Origin: Escherichia ruysiae
GTDB taxonomy: Bacteria; Pseudomonadota; Gammaproteobacteria; Enterobacterales; Enterobacteriaceae
Length of the DNA stretch: 64,000 nt
Strand: one strand, 5' to 3'
Assembly: GCF_902498915.1 (NCBI RefSeq)
Contig: NZ_CABVLQ010000001.1
How positions within the stretch are numbered: the first letter of the stretch is position 1; every line of letters begins with the position of its first letter. The notes beneath the pieces were generated by a model, which was given only the letters and a program-made list of their open reading frames with translations, did not search any database and was not told the DNA's origin. Positions 38,679-48,385 of the stretch are shown here, piece after piece. The position numbers were made by a program, and so were the translations under genes.

Positions 38679-40424
38679 TCACTTTTTCGCCAGTTCCTGG
38701 TTTAATGTCCAGAGTTCCAGGCGTTCTTCATTACTTAAACCATGGGTGCGCTCACGAGCGATTAACTCTTCCTGGCGCAGTTCAAGCAACGAATCAAACA
38801 TATGGTTGAGTGAGTCGGTGAAGGTTTGCTCAGCAATATTCTTATCTGCTATATCGTCCCACATCGACAGTTTTTCAAGGGTGGCAGCATTATTTGTACC
38901 ACGATAGTGCTCTAAAAGTTGCCCGGTGGTCAGACCTGGCTGAGAGAGACAAGTGTTGACCAGTTCTCTGAATAAGCCAAGTCCAGGAAGCTTATTTTGA
39001 TCCAGATTCTCAAGCGGCGGGACTAACGTCGCTAATTCTGGATTTTGCACCAGCAACCCTATAAGTATACGCATGGTCGTGCGTTTTAGCTGCGGAACAG
39101 GACGAGAAACGCCGTTCTCTGCTGCTTTCGGCATTAATCGTTCAAGCTGGCTGTCATCAAGTATGCCTAACTTGTTGCCTAATTCCTGACGAAGATAGAT
39201 GCGCAGCGTTTCTCCTGGCACCTGAGAAATCAGTGGCAGCGCCAGCGTACTTAAACGTGCGCGCCCGTCAGGGGTACTCAGGTCAACCTGCGGCATCAGG
39301 CTGTTAAACAGAAACGCGGAGAGCGGCATTGCCTGCTCCATTCGCGCTTCAAACGCCTCTTTACCCTCTTTGCGCACCAGTGTGTCTGGGTCTTCGCCAT
39401 CGGGTAAAAACATAAAGCGTAACTGACGGCCGTCTGTCATATAAGGCAGCGCAGTTTCCAGCGCCCGCCAGGCGGCATCGCGACCTGCACGGTCGCCGTC
39501 ATAACAGCAAATGACATTGTTGGTCGCGCGGAACAATAACTGAATGTGATCGGCAGTGGTTGACGTACCCAGCGATGCAACGGCGTAATTAATACCGTAT
39601 TGCGCCAGAGCCACCACGTCCATATAGCCTTCGACCACCAACAGACGCTGGGGTTCAGCGTTATCCTGCTGCGCTTCATAAAGACCGTAAAGCTGGCGGC
39701 CTTTATGGAAAATATCAGTTTCCGGTGAGTTCAGGTATTTGGGGGTATCGTTGCCCAGCACGCGCCCGCCAAAACCAATCACCCGACCGCGCTTATCGCG
39801 AATAGGGAACATCACCCGCTCGCGGAAACGATCGTAACTGCGACCCTGATCGTTGGTGACCAACATGCCCGCATCAATCAATGACTGGCGATTTTCTGGA
39901 TTGCCGCCAAACCGTTTCAGGACGTTGTCCCAGCCGGGGGGGGCAAAACCAATCGCAAAGCGGGCGATAACCTCGTGGCTTAATCCGCGTTTTTCCAGAT
40001 ACTGGCGCGCAGATGTGGCAACAGGTTGTTGTAAAGATTGTTGGTAAAACGTATTCAGACCGTCCATCAACTGATAAAGCGTTTGCCGTTGATGGCGCTC
40101 TATCTGGCTGGGGCCGCTGCCTGCTTCAAATGGCACTTCAAGATTGTGCATTGCTGCCAACTCTTCGACCGTTTCGACGAACTCAAGCTTGTCGTAGTTC
40201 ATCAGAAAGTCGATCGCGTTGCCGTGCGCGCCACATCCAAAGCAGTGGTAAAACTGTTTCTCACCGTTGACGGTGAATGACGGGGTTTTCTCGTTGTGGA
40301 ATGGACAACACGCGTGAAAATTCTTGCCCTGCTTTTTCAGCTTCACACGGGCATCGATCAGATCGACGATGTCAGTGCGTGCCAGCAGATCATTAATGAA
40401 TACGCGTGGGATTCGTCCAGCCAT
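38679..40424 (-). CDS. dnaG: DNA primase DnaG
   Basis: DnaG (581 residues) makes RNA primers at the replication fork. The N-terminal CHC2 zinc module has C40, H43, C61 and C64. The central RNA polymerase/Toprim domain includes VVEGYMDVVALAQYG and YDGDRAGRDAA, and a C-terminal helicase-binding domain (about 440-581) contacts DnaB. It is the middle gene of the macromolecular synthesis operon, with an intercistronic terminator upstream that keeps its level low. Confidence 0.98.
   Translation of the reverse strand: MAGRIPRVFINDLLARTDIVDLIDARVKLKKQGKNFHACCPFHNEKTPSFTVNGEKQFYHCFGCGAHGNAIDFLMNYDKLEFVETVEELAAMHNLEVPFEAGSGPSQIERHQRQTLYQLMDGLNTFYQQSLQQPVATSARQYLEKRGLSHEVIARFAIGFAPPGWDNVLKRFGGNPENRQSLIDAGMLVTNDQGRSYDRFRERVMFPIRDKRGRVIGFGGRVLGNDTPKYLNSPETDIFHKGRQLYGLYEAQQDNAEPQRLLVVEGYMDVVALAQYGINYAVASLGTSTTADHIQLLFRATNNVICCYDGDRAGRDAAWRALETALPYMTDGRQLRFMFLPDGEDPDTLVRKEGKEAFEARMEQAMPLSAFLFNSLMPQVDLSTPDGRARLSTLALPLISQVPGETLRIYLRQELGNKLGILDDSQLERLMPKAAENGVSRPVPQLKRTTMRILIGLLVQNPELATLVPPLENLDQNKLPGLGLFRELVNTCLSQPGLTTGQLLEHYRGTNNAATLEKLSMWDDIADKNIAEQTFTDSLNHMFDSLLELRQEELIARERTHGLSNEERLELWTLNQELAKK
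38848..38880 (-). promoter_or_regulatory. Internal heat-shock (sigma-32) promoter of rpoD within dnaG
   Basis: On the minus strand CCCTTGAAAAACTG (with the -35 CTTGAAA) precedes a downstream element around GGGACGATATAG inside the dnaG coding region. This corresponds to the known rpoD Phs as I recall it. Confidence 0.5.
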
Positions 40425-40455
40425 AGGCCCCGATTTTTAGCAATTCATAAACGAA

Positions 40456-40493
40456 AATAAGCCGCGCATTCCTTTCGGAAGCACGGCCTTACA
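40456..40493 (-). terminator. Intercistronic terminator between rpsU and dnaG
   Basis: On the minus strand GCCGTGCTTCC / GGAATGCGCGGC forms an imperfect hairpin with loop GAAA, followed by TTATTTTCGTTT. It fits the partial T1 terminator that lowers dnaG and rpoD transcription relative to rpsU. Confidence 0.65.
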
Positions 40494-40534
40494 ACTACAA
40501 CTCGGTCTGATCGGAGAGCAACGCTCTCAGGGAA

Positions 40535-40789
<255 letters not shown>

Positions 40790-40928
40790 TCAACGCCAGC
40801 TTATTTCAAAATGGTGCGGAATTTTACTGCAATTGCTGCTGCTTTGTAAAGCACCGCGACCTCTTTTGAAAGGGACTTTTATAAGGGTGAGGAGTATACA
40901 CGAGGCTTTCTCCAGGGGCGAACAAAGT

Positions 40929-40957
40929 TTTACATCAACCCGCATTGGTCCTACACT
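40929..40957 (+). promoter_or_regulatory. tsaD promoter
   Basis: TTTACA (40929-40934), a 17-base spacer and TACACT (40952-40957) form a good sigma-70 promoter 30 bases before the tsaD start. Confidence 0.6.
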
Positions 40958-40987
40958 GCGCGGTAATAAAGCGAGGTAAAACAAGTC

Positions 40988-42001
40988 ATGCGTGTACTGG
41001 GTATTGAAACTTCCTGCGATGAAACCGGCATCGCCATTTACGACGATGAAAAAGGTTTGTTAGCCAACCAATTGTATAGTCAGGTGAAATTACACGCTGA
41101 CTACGGCGGCGTGGTGCCTGAACTGGCCTCCCGCGATCACGTGCGTAAAACCGTACCGTTGATCCAGGCGGCGCTGAAAGAGTCTGGTTTGACGGCAAAA
41201 GATATTGATGCCGTGGCCTATACCGCAGGCCCAGGATTAGTCGGCGCGCTGCTGGTTGGTGCGACCGTGGGACGTTCTCTGGCGTTTGCCTGGAACGTTC
41301 CGGCGATTCCGGTGCACCATATGGAAGGGCATCTGTTAGCACCGATGCTGGAAGATAACCCGCCGGAATTTCCGTTTGTCGCATTGCTGGTTTCCGGCGG
41401 CCATACGCAGTTAATCAGCGTTACCGGCATTGGTCAGTATGAGCTGCTCGGCGAGTCCATTGATGATGCCGCTGGTGAAGCGTTTGATAAAACCGCGAAG
41501 CTGCTGGGGCTGGATTATCCAGGCGGGCCGCTGCTGTCGAAAATGGCGGCTCAGGGTACAGCCGGGCGCTTTGTCTTCCCGCGTCCGATGACCGACCGTC
41601 CGGGGCTGGATTTCAGCTTTTCTGGTCTGAAAACCTTCGCCGCGAACACGATTCGTGATAACGGCACCGACGACCAGACGCGTGCTGATATCGCCCGCGC
41701 TTTTGAAGATGCGGTGGTCGATACGCTGATGATTAAGTGTAAGCGTGCGCTGGATCAGACGGGCTTTAAGCGACTGGTAATGGCAGGCGGCGTGAGTGCT
41801 AACCGCACGCTGCGGGCGAAACTGGCGGAAATGATGAAAAAGCGTCGCGGCGAAGTGTTCTACGCGCGTCCGGAATTTTGTACTGATAACGGCGCGATGA
41901 TCGCCTATGCCGGAATGGTGCGGTTTAAAGCAGGCGCGACGGCGGATCTCGGCGTTAGCGTGCGTCCGCGCTGGCCGCTGGCGGAGTTACCCGCTGCGTA
42001 A
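40988..42001 (+). CDS. tsaD: tRNA N6-threonylcarbamoyladenosine transferase subunit TsaD
   Basis: TsaD (337 residues) transfers threonylcarbamoyl to A37 of ANN-decoding tRNAs, working with TsaB and TsaE. It has the ASKHA kinase-like fold, with GIETSCDETG at the start and the metal-binding H111 and H115 in HHMEGHLLAP. Essential in E. coli. Divergent from rpsU; the facing gap (40751-40987) holds both promoters. Confidence 0.98.
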   Translation: MRVLGIETSCDETGIAIYDDEKGLLANQLYSQVKLHADYGGVVPELASRDHVRKTVPLIQAALKESGLTAKDIDAVAYTAGPGLVGALLVGATVGRSLAFAWNVPAIPVHHMEGHLLAPMLEDNPPEFPFVALLVSGGHTQLISVTGIGQYELLGESIDDAAGEAFDKTAKLLGLDYPGGPLLSKMAAQGTAGRFVFPRPMTDRPGLDFSFSGLKTFAANTIRDNGTDDQTRADIARAFEDAVVDTLMIKCKRALDQTGFKRLVMAGGVSANRTLRAKLAEMMKKRRGEVFYARPEFCTDNGAMIAYAGMVRFKAGATADLGVSVRPRWPLAELPAA

Positions 42002-42009
42002 AACTCTCG

Positions 42010-42035
42010 GGTGCCGGAGAGCAATTTCCGGCACC
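42010..42035. terminator. Terminator between tsaD and ttdT
   Basis: GGTGCCGGA and TCCGGCACC are perfect 9-base arms between the convergent genes. Confidence 0.7.
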
Positions 42036-42043
42036 GTCCTCAC

Positions 42044-43507
42044 TTAAAGCAACACCACGGGCATCCACAGTAAGCCGGTAATCACCAGCAACACGAGGAA
42101 TATCAGCCCAAAAATCGCCCCCAGTCGCCAGTAATCCACCGTTGGCAGATAACCACTACCGTAGTAAATCGGACTGGGTCCGGTGGCGTATGGTGTAAGA
42201 ATGCTCCCCAGACCAATTGCCGCGCCAACCATCAGGCAGAACACCGGCAGCGAGATTTCCGGCATCGCCAGCGCAGCGGCAATCATCATCGGCGCGAGAG
42301 CGGAGGTATACGCCGTGGCGCTGGCAAAAAAGTAGCGCAGCAGATAAAACACCACAATCAACGCCATCATCACCATCGTCGGCGAATAACCACTTAAGCT
42401 GCCTGCTAACAGTTTGCCAAACCAGCTAATAAAACCGGTGTTGTTGAGTCCGGTGGCGAGGGTGATTAGCGAGGCCAGCCAGAAGAAAACGTTCCACGCT
42501 GCTTTATTACTGACAATATCGTCCCAGCTGATAATACGCAGAAGCAGCATCAGTGCCACCACGCTGTAACCGACCATCGCAGCATCGATATAATCACCGC
42601 CGAAAATCCACAGCACCAGCGCGCCTACCATCAGCCCCAGCATCCGTTTTTCACGCGAACAGAGTGGCCCCATCGCTTGCAGTTCCGTCTCTGCCCAACG
42701 CGGCACCTGATCACCAGACTTCAGTACCGGTGGGTATAGCACGTAAGCCAGCCAGGGAACCAGCAGAACCAGTAAAATACTGAGCGGCAACATCCCGAGG
42801 AACCAGTCGCCCCAACTCAGCGTGGCGTGAGATGCGCTTTTCATCAGTCCAATTAGCAGCAAGTTAGGTGCCATCGCCGTCAGGAAAATGGCGCTGGTCA
42901 CACAATCGGCAACAATCCCCATCCACATGATGTAGGAGCCAATGCTGCGCGAACTGCTGTCGTTCGGCTGTGATTGATAGAGCGGCGGCAGGTTACGGAT
43001 GATGGGATAGATAATCCCCGCACCGCGCGCTGAGTTGGAAGGTGTTACAGGTGCCAGGATCAGCTCGGAGAACATCACCGCATAGCCGAGAAACAGTGTG
43101 CGATGCCCCATCTTTTTCACCAGAATCAGCGCGATGCGACGTCCAAGTCCGGTTTTTTCATAGCCAGTGCCAAACATAAAGGCGGCGAAAATCAGCCAGA
43201 TAACCGAATTAGAAAAACCGGAAACCGCCCAGGAGAGGGATTTAGCGGTGAATTTAAAGCCTGGCTGGGCGAGCTGTTCGGGGCTAAACAGCAGCCAGGG
43301 CGAGAGAATGGCGATGATGGAGATACCCACCATCGCCACCACGGCACCCGGTACCGGTTCGAGGATCAGCCCAACGATCACGCCGGTAAAAACAGCAAAG
43401 TAGTGCCAGGTATGACTCTCCAGCCCCGCAGGAACCGGAAGTAGAGCAATAATGGCGATGACCGCCAGCGGTGCGAGATATCGCCACCATTCAGTGGAAG
43501 GTTTCAT
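42044..43507 (-). CDS. ttdT: L-tartrate/succinate antiporter TtdT
   Basis: TtdT (487 residues) imports L-tartrate in exchange for succinate during anaerobic growth. It is a DASS-family (CitT-like) inner-membrane carrier with about 12-14 hydrophobic segments; conserved parts include MFSELILAPVTPSNSARGAG and the C-terminal GSILTPYATGPSPIYYGSGY. It is the third gene of ttdA-ttdB-ttdT, 48 bases after ttdB. Confidence 0.96.
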   Translation of the reverse strand: MKPSTEWWRYLAPLAVIAIIALLPVPAGLESHTWHYFAVFTGVIVGLILEPVPGAVVAMVGISIIAILSPWLLFSPEQLAQPGFKFTAKSLSWAVSGFSNSVIWLIFAAFMFGTGYEKTGLGRRIALILVKKMGHRTLFLGYAVMFSELILAPVTPSNSARGAGIIYPIIRNLPPLYQSQPNDSSSRSIGSYIMWMGIVADCVTSAIFLTAMAPNLLLIGLMKSASHATLSWGDWFLGMLPLSILLVLLVPWLAYVLYPPVLKSGDQVPRWAETELQAMGPLCSREKRMLGLMVGALVLWIFGGDYIDAAMVGYSVVALMLLLRIISWDDIVSNKAAWNVFFWLASLITLATGLNNTGFISWFGKLLAGSLSGYSPTMVMMALIVVFYLLRYFFASATAYTSALAPMMIAAALAMPEISLPVFCLMVGAAIGLGSILTPYATGPSPIYYGSGYLPTVDYWRLGAIFGLIFLVLLVITGLLWMPVVLL

Positions 43508-43555
43508 CGTGTTATGCCTGCGAAAAAGGAGAGGGGGCGAACCTCTCCGGGAGGG

Positions 43556-44161
43556 TTATTTGATGTAATGGACGTGCTCGCAGATCTCTTCCACGATGGG
43601 ATCGCGGCGTTCGGCGAACAACTTTTTGTTTTCGGCTATCAGGTTGTTGCCGTGGGTATCAATAGAGACAATCAGCGGGCCGAACTCTTTGACCCGGCAG
43701 ACCCACAGTGACTCCGGCATCCCGAGTTCTGTCCAGTGCACCTCTTCAATCTCTTCCACCTGGGTTGCCGCCAGCACCGCGCAGCCTGCCGGGAAAATCA
43801 CATGCAGCGCCTTGAATTTCTGGCAACCTTCTTCAGTCAGCGGCCCCATTCCGCCTTTGCCGACCACCAGTTTCACGCCGGTCTGTTCGATAAATTCACG
43901 TTCAAAACTTTCCATCCGCATACTGGTTGTTGGGCCGACGGATACCATCTCCCATTTGTCGCCATTTTTGCGCACGATGGGGCCAGCGTGGAAAATCGCT
44001 TTGCCGTTGAGATCGTAAGGGATCGGACGTTTCAGTTCGATCAGGCGGCGGTGACAAACGTCGCGGCAAGTCACCAGCGTACCGGTCAGGTAGATCACAT
44101 CGCCGACGCGAATATCTTGCAGATCTTCAGCTTTGATCGGGGTTGTCAGGATCTTTTTCAT
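43556..44161 (-). CDS. ttdB: L(+)-tartrate dehydratase beta subunit TtdB
   Basis: TtdB (201 residues) is the small subunit of the oxygen-sensitive iron-sulfur L-tartrate dehydratase, which makes oxaloacetate. It corresponds to the C-terminal domain of class I fumarases ([29 protein letters not shown]). The ttdA stop overlaps its ATG by 4 bases. Confidence 0.97.
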
Positions 44162-45069
44162 AACGCGCTCCGGGTGTGAGAAAGGTTTTCAAAGGAGAGA
44201 TCGGCATGAACCAGCAGCGTACCGCGACGATGCGCCCAGCAGCCGGTAGAGACAGCGACGCCGATGGTAGACGGATGGCGAGCGGCAGATTCGATATGCA
44301 CGCCCATCACTGAACTGTTGCCAGTCAGCCCTTGTGGGCCAATTCCCAGACGGTTGAGTCCTTCTTCCAGGCGTAGCTCCAGCTCTGCCGCTTTTGGATT
44401 GGGATGGCGGCTGCCAATCGGGCGCAAAATGGCTTTACGTGAGAGCACGGCGGCGGTTTCCACCGAGGTGGCGATGCCTACACCTACCAGTACCGGTGGA
44501 CAGGCGTTTACGGCGAGGGTGGAGATATTTTCGAAGACGAATTTCACCACGCCTTCGTAGCCTTCCGATGGCATTAACACTTTTGAGCGGCCAGGTAGCG
44601 TGCAGCCGCCGCCAGCCATGTAAACTTCGATTTCCGCGTCGTCACCGTCGGGGACGATATCCCAGGTAACCCACGGTACGCCGCTACCGGTATTTTTGCC
44701 GGTGTTCACTTCGTCAAAAATTTCCACCGCGTTGTGGCGCAGTGGCGCTTTGACGGTCGCCTCTTCCACGGCTTGCTTAAGAATGCTTTGCAGTTCGCCA
44801 AGCAGCGGGAAACGGGAACCGACCTTAACAAAAAACATGATTTCGCCGGTGTCCTGACAGGCCGGGCGATTCAGGTCGATCGCTTTTTGCATGTTATCGA
44901 ACATCGTGTGGTAGATGATTTTCCCCATCGACGACGTTTCGGCGTCCCGAAGCTGTTTTAGTTTATCCACTACGTCATCAGGCATTCGGGTAGAAATCAT
45001 GGCGGTAAAGTTAGCGACAATATCCGTCAACTTATTCACTGCCTGTTGTTTATTACATTCGCTCATCAT
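44158..45069 (-). CDS. ttdA: L(+)-tartrate dehydratase alpha subunit TtdA
   Basis: TtdA (303 residues) is the large, cluster-binding subunit, homologous to the N-terminal part of class I fumarases. The cluster cysteines appear in [23 protein letters not shown] and [10 protein letters not shown]. The MMSECN start has GGAG five bases upstream; earlier in-frame starts to 45123 do not. Divergent from its activator gene ttdR. Confidence 0.97.
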
Positions 45070-45275
45070 GGCAACTCCAGTTTTTCTATTTGTCTGGAAA
45101 AATTCACCACCACAAACTACCACTAAAAATGTGGTTTTATATTTTTTGCCACCGTGAATATGTAATTAACAGTTCGTGAATCAACACGAAAATAAGAATG
45201 AATATTGCGCCAGAGCAGGGAATGGAAATGTTTTGCGAAATACACTGAGCCAGTCAAAATTGCGGATAGTTAACG

Positions 45276-46208
45276 ATGCTGAATAGCTGGCCTTTAGCCA
45301 AAGACTTGCAGGTACTGGTAGAAATCGTCCATAGCGGCAGTTTTAGTGCCGCAGCGGCGACGCTTGGGCAGACGCCCGCATTTGTCACCAAACGAATCCA
45401 AATCCTTGAAAACACGCTGGCAACGACGCTACTTAACCGCTCCGCTCGCGGCGTGGCACTGACTGAAAGTGGCCAACGTTGTTACGAACATGCGCTGGAA
45501 ATCCTCACCCAATATCAGCGACTGGTCGATGACGTCACGCAAATCAAAACGCGCCCGGAGGGGATGATTCGTATTGGCTGTAGTTTTGGTTTTGGGCGCA
45601 GTTATATTGCACCAGCCATTACGGAACTGATGCGCAATTACCCTGAGTTACAGGTGCATTTTGAATTGTTCGATCGGCAAATTGATTTAGTGCAGGATAA
45701 TATTGATCTGGATATTCGTATTAATGATGAAATCCCTGATTATTATATTGCGCATCTTTTGACAAAAAATAAAAGAATATTATGCGCAGCACCTGAGTAT
45801 CTGCAAAAATATTCCCAGCCACAATCCTTACAGGAATTAAGTCGTCATGACTGTCTGGTGACCAAAGAGCGCGATATGACCCACGGAATATGGGAGTTGG
45901 GGAACGGTCAGGAGAAAAAATCGGTGAAGGTAAGCGGGCATCTTTCCTCCAACAGCGGTGAGATAGTGCTGCAATGGGCACTGGAAGGTAAAGGGATTAT
46001 GCTGCGTTCCGAATGGGATGTGCTGCCGTTTCTGGAGAGTGGCAAACTGGTGCGAGTATTGCCGGAATATGCACAAAGCGCCAATATCTGGGCTGTCTAT
46101 CGGGAGCCACTCTATCGCAGTATGAAGTTGCGCGTCTGCGTAGAGTTTCTGGCGGCGTGGTGCCAGCAACGGCTGGGCAAGCCCGCCGAAGGCTATCAGG
46201 TTTTGTAA
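45276..46208 (+). CDS. ttdR: LysR-family activator of the ttd operon, TtdR
   Basis: TtdR (310 residues) activates ttdABT with L- or meso-tartrate in anaerobic cells. An N-terminal winged helix-turn-helix (about 8-65, GSFSAAAATLGQTPAFVTKRI) is followed by the periplasmic-binding-like effector domain. The 206-base gap to ttdA contains the operators; I could not single one out with confidence. Confidence 0.95.
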   Translation: MLNSWPLAKDLQVLVEIVHSGSFSAAAATLGQTPAFVTKRIQILENTLATTLLNRSARGVALTESGQRCYEHALEILTQYQRLVDDVTQIKTRPEGMIRIGCSFGFGRSYIAPAITELMRNYPELQVHFELFDRQIDLVQDNIDLDIRINDEIPDYYIAHLLTKNKRILCAAPEYLQKYSQPQSLQELSRHDCLVTKERDMTHGIWELGNGQEKKSVKVSGHLSSNSGEIVLQWALEGKGIMLRSEWDVLPFLESGKLVRVLPEYAQSANIWAVYREPLYRSMKLRVCVEFLAAWCQQRLGKPAEGYQVL

Positions 46209-46220
46209 ACCTGCCAGAAA

Positions 46221-46838
46221 TCACTGCGGATCTTTTTCGCGCTTTCTTTTAAATTTCGTCCAGATTTTTGTCTCCTGGCGACGCCACAGACGCTGGATGT
46301 TGTCATGATGACGCAGCAGGATCAGGCAAGAGAGCATAGAAACCGGAAAGGTGAATTGTGGCTTAAACCACCAGACATAAAACGGAGCAATCAGTGCGCT
46401 GACAATCGCTCCCAGCGACGAATAACCGCTGAGTAAAATGGTTAACAGCCAGGTTCCCGCCATCACACCCGTTAAATCCCAGCCAATTGGTGCGATTGCG
46501 CCAAAAGCGGTGGCAACGCCTTTTCCCCCTTTAAAACCGAAGAAAACCGGCCAGATGTGTCCAAGACAGGCGGCGATGGCAATTAAGCCTAGCCAGAAGG
46601 GGCTGACACCTAATTCATACGCGCCCCAGACGGGTAACATTCCTTTCAGAACGTCGAAAATCAGCACTGCTACGGCTGCTCCCTTGCCACCGATACGTAA
46701 CACATTGGTGGCGCCGGGATTGCCGGAGCCGCTGGTTCGCGGATCGGGCAGCCCACACAAGCGGCAAACCAGAATGGCACTGGAAATGGAGCCGCAGAGG
46801 TACGCGATGAGGATCATTCCAGGCGCGATTGCACTCAT
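46221..46838 (-). CDS. plsY: Glycerol-3-phosphate acyltransferase PlsY
   Basis: PlsY (205 residues) transfers acyl from acyl-phosphate to glycerol-3-phosphate at the inner membrane. It has about five hydrophobic segments and the conserved loops GSGNPGATNVLR and GHIWPVFFGFKGGKGVAT. It is divergent from folB and convergent with ttdR, with only 12 bases between stops. Confidence 0.97.
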   Translation of the reverse strand: MSAIAPGMILIAYLCGSISSAILVCRLCGLPDPRTSGSGNPGATNVLRIGGKGAAVAVLIFDVLKGMLPVWGAYELGVSPFWLGLIAIAACLGHIWPVFFGFKGGKGVATAFGAIAPIGWDLTGVMAGTWLLTILLSGYSSLGAIVSALIAPFYVWWFKPQFTFPVSMLSCLILLRHHDNIQRLWRRQETKIWTKFKRKREKDPQ

Positions 46839-46942
46839 AAGCTGTTCCGTTTTGAAAATTCGTGTTCAACGATGAATCTGTGGATAATACGCACATTTCG
46901 CCGGAAGTGGTATCCGGTTAGCCAAAAAGCAGGCAGGACGTG

Positions 46943-47311
46943 ATGGATATTGTATTTATAGAGCAACTTTCGGTAATCACCACTATTGGTGTTTACGACT
47001 GGGAACAGACCATCGAACAGAAGTTGGTGTTCGATATCGAAATGGCGTGGGATAACCGTAAAGCGGCGAAAAGCGATGATGTGGCGGATTGTCTCAGCTA
47101 CGCTGACATTGCCGAAACGGTGGTCAGCCACGTCGAGGGCGCGCGTTTTGCACTGGTGGAACGCGTGGCGGAAGAGGTGGCGGAGCTGCTGTTGACTCGC
47201 TTTAACTCGCCGTGGGTGCGTATCAAACTCAGCAAGCCAGGCGCAGTGGCGCGTGCGGCGAATGTTGGCGTCATCATTGAGCGTGGCAATAATCTGAAAG
47301 AAAATAATTAA
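46943..47311 (+). CDS. folB: Dihydroneopterin aldolase FolB
   Basis: FolB (122 residues) converts dihydroneopterin to 6-hydroxymethyl-dihydropterin in folate synthesis and also epimerises it. Characteristic parts are IGVYDWEQTIEQKLVFDIEM and the C-terminal KLSKPGAV. I use ATG at 46943; a GTG one codon earlier is possible. AGGCAGGA lies upstream. A 90-base gap separates it from uppP. Confidence 0.97.
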   Translation: MDIVFIEQLSVITTIGVYDWEQTIEQKLVFDIEMAWDNRKAAKSDDVADCLSYADIAETVVSHVEGARFALVERVAEEVAELLLTRFNSPWVRIKLSKPGAVARAANVGVIIERGNNLKENN

Positions 47312-47401
47312 TTTTACAGCTGTTAAACCAAACGGTTATAACCTGGTCATACTGCAGTAGTTCGGACAAGCGGTACATTTTTATAATTTAGGGGTTTATT
47401 G

Positions 47402-48223
47402 ATGAGCGATATGCACTCGCTGCTGATAGCGGCAATATTGGGTGTGGTCGAAGGATTGACAGAATTTCTGCCGGTATCCAGCACGGGCCATATGATTATT
47501 GTCGGTCATTTGTTGGGATTTGAGGGCGACACGGCGAAAACCTTTGAAGTCGTGATCCAGTTAGGATCAATTCTGGCGGTAGTAGTGATGTTCTGGCGGC
47601 GTCTGTTTGGTCTGATTGGCATTCACTTTGGGCGTCCGTTGCAGCACGAAGGAGAAAGCAAAGGTCGGTTAACGCTGATCCACATTTTGCTGGGGATGAT
47701 CCCGGCGGTGGTACTGGGGCTATTGTTCCACGATACGATTAAGTCGTTGTTTAACCCGATAAATGTGATGTATGCGCTGGTTGTTGGCGGTCTGTTGCTG
47801 ATTGCCGCTGAATGCCTGAAGCCGAAAGAGCCGCGTGCGCCGGGTCTGGATGATATGACGTATCGTCAGGCGTTTATGATTGGCTGTTTCCAGTGTCTGG
47901 CGCTGTGGCCGGGTTTCTCCCGTTCCGGGGCGACCATTTCAGGTGGGATGCTGATGGGGGTGAGCCGTTACGCTGCTTCCGAGTTCTCGTTCCTGCTGGC
48001 GGTGCCGATGATGATGGGCGCAACGGCGCTCGATCTCTACAAAAGCTGGGGCTTCCTGACAACCGGCGATATCCCGATGTTTGCCGTTGGGTTTATCACC
48101 GCCTTCGTAGTGGCACTGATTGCGATTAAAACCTTCCTGCAACTGATTAAGCGCATTTCGTTTATCCCGTTCGCCATTTATCGCTTTATTGTGGCGGCTG
48201 CGGTGTATTTTGTGTTCTTTTGA
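47402..48223 (+). CDS. uppP: Undecaprenyl-diphosphatase UppP (BacA)
   Basis: UppP (273 residues) dephosphorylates undecaprenyl diphosphate so the carrier lipid can be reused for cell-wall synthesis; extra copies give bacitracin resistance. The signature segments GVVEGLTEFLPVSSTGHMII (residues about 15-34) and LWPGFSRSGATI are both present in a polytopic protein with about eight hydrophobic segments. Followed by a repeat element. Confidence 0.97.
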   Translation: MSDMHSLLIAAILGVVEGLTEFLPVSSTGHMIIVGHLLGFEGDTAKTFEVVIQLGSILAVVVMFWRRLFGLIGIHFGRPLQHEGESKGRLTLIHILLGMIPAVVLGLLFHDTIKSLFNPINVMYALVVGGLLLIAAECLKPKEPRAPGLDDMTYRQAFMIGCFQCLALWPGFSRSGATISGGMLMGVSRYAASEFSFLLAVPMMMGATALDLYKSWGFLTTGDIPMFAVGFITAFVVALIAIKTFLQLIKRISFIPFAIYRFIVAAAVYFVFF

Positions 48224-48249
48224 TTGAGAAAAGGTTCGGGAGCAGGCCT

Positions 48250-48359
48250 GGTTTTCTCCCTCGCTCTGTAGGGAGAAGGCCGGGGTGAGGGTGATTGTTC
48301 GCACCGGTGCTGGTCTGTTCCCCTCACCCTAACCCTCTCCCCGAAGGGGCGAGGGGACG
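48250..48359 (-). repeat. Paired boxC-like interspersed repeat, copy 2 (inverted relative to copy 1)
   Basis: Two facing hairpin units (about 48253-48295 and 48321-48358) are separated by a spacer whose reverse complement begins GAACAGACCAGC. That matches the AACAGGCCAGC spacer of the copy at 11955-12060. It lies between the convergent uppP and cca. Confidence 0.7.
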
Positions 48360-48385
48360 GTTCGTGCTAACGTTTAGTTTTATAC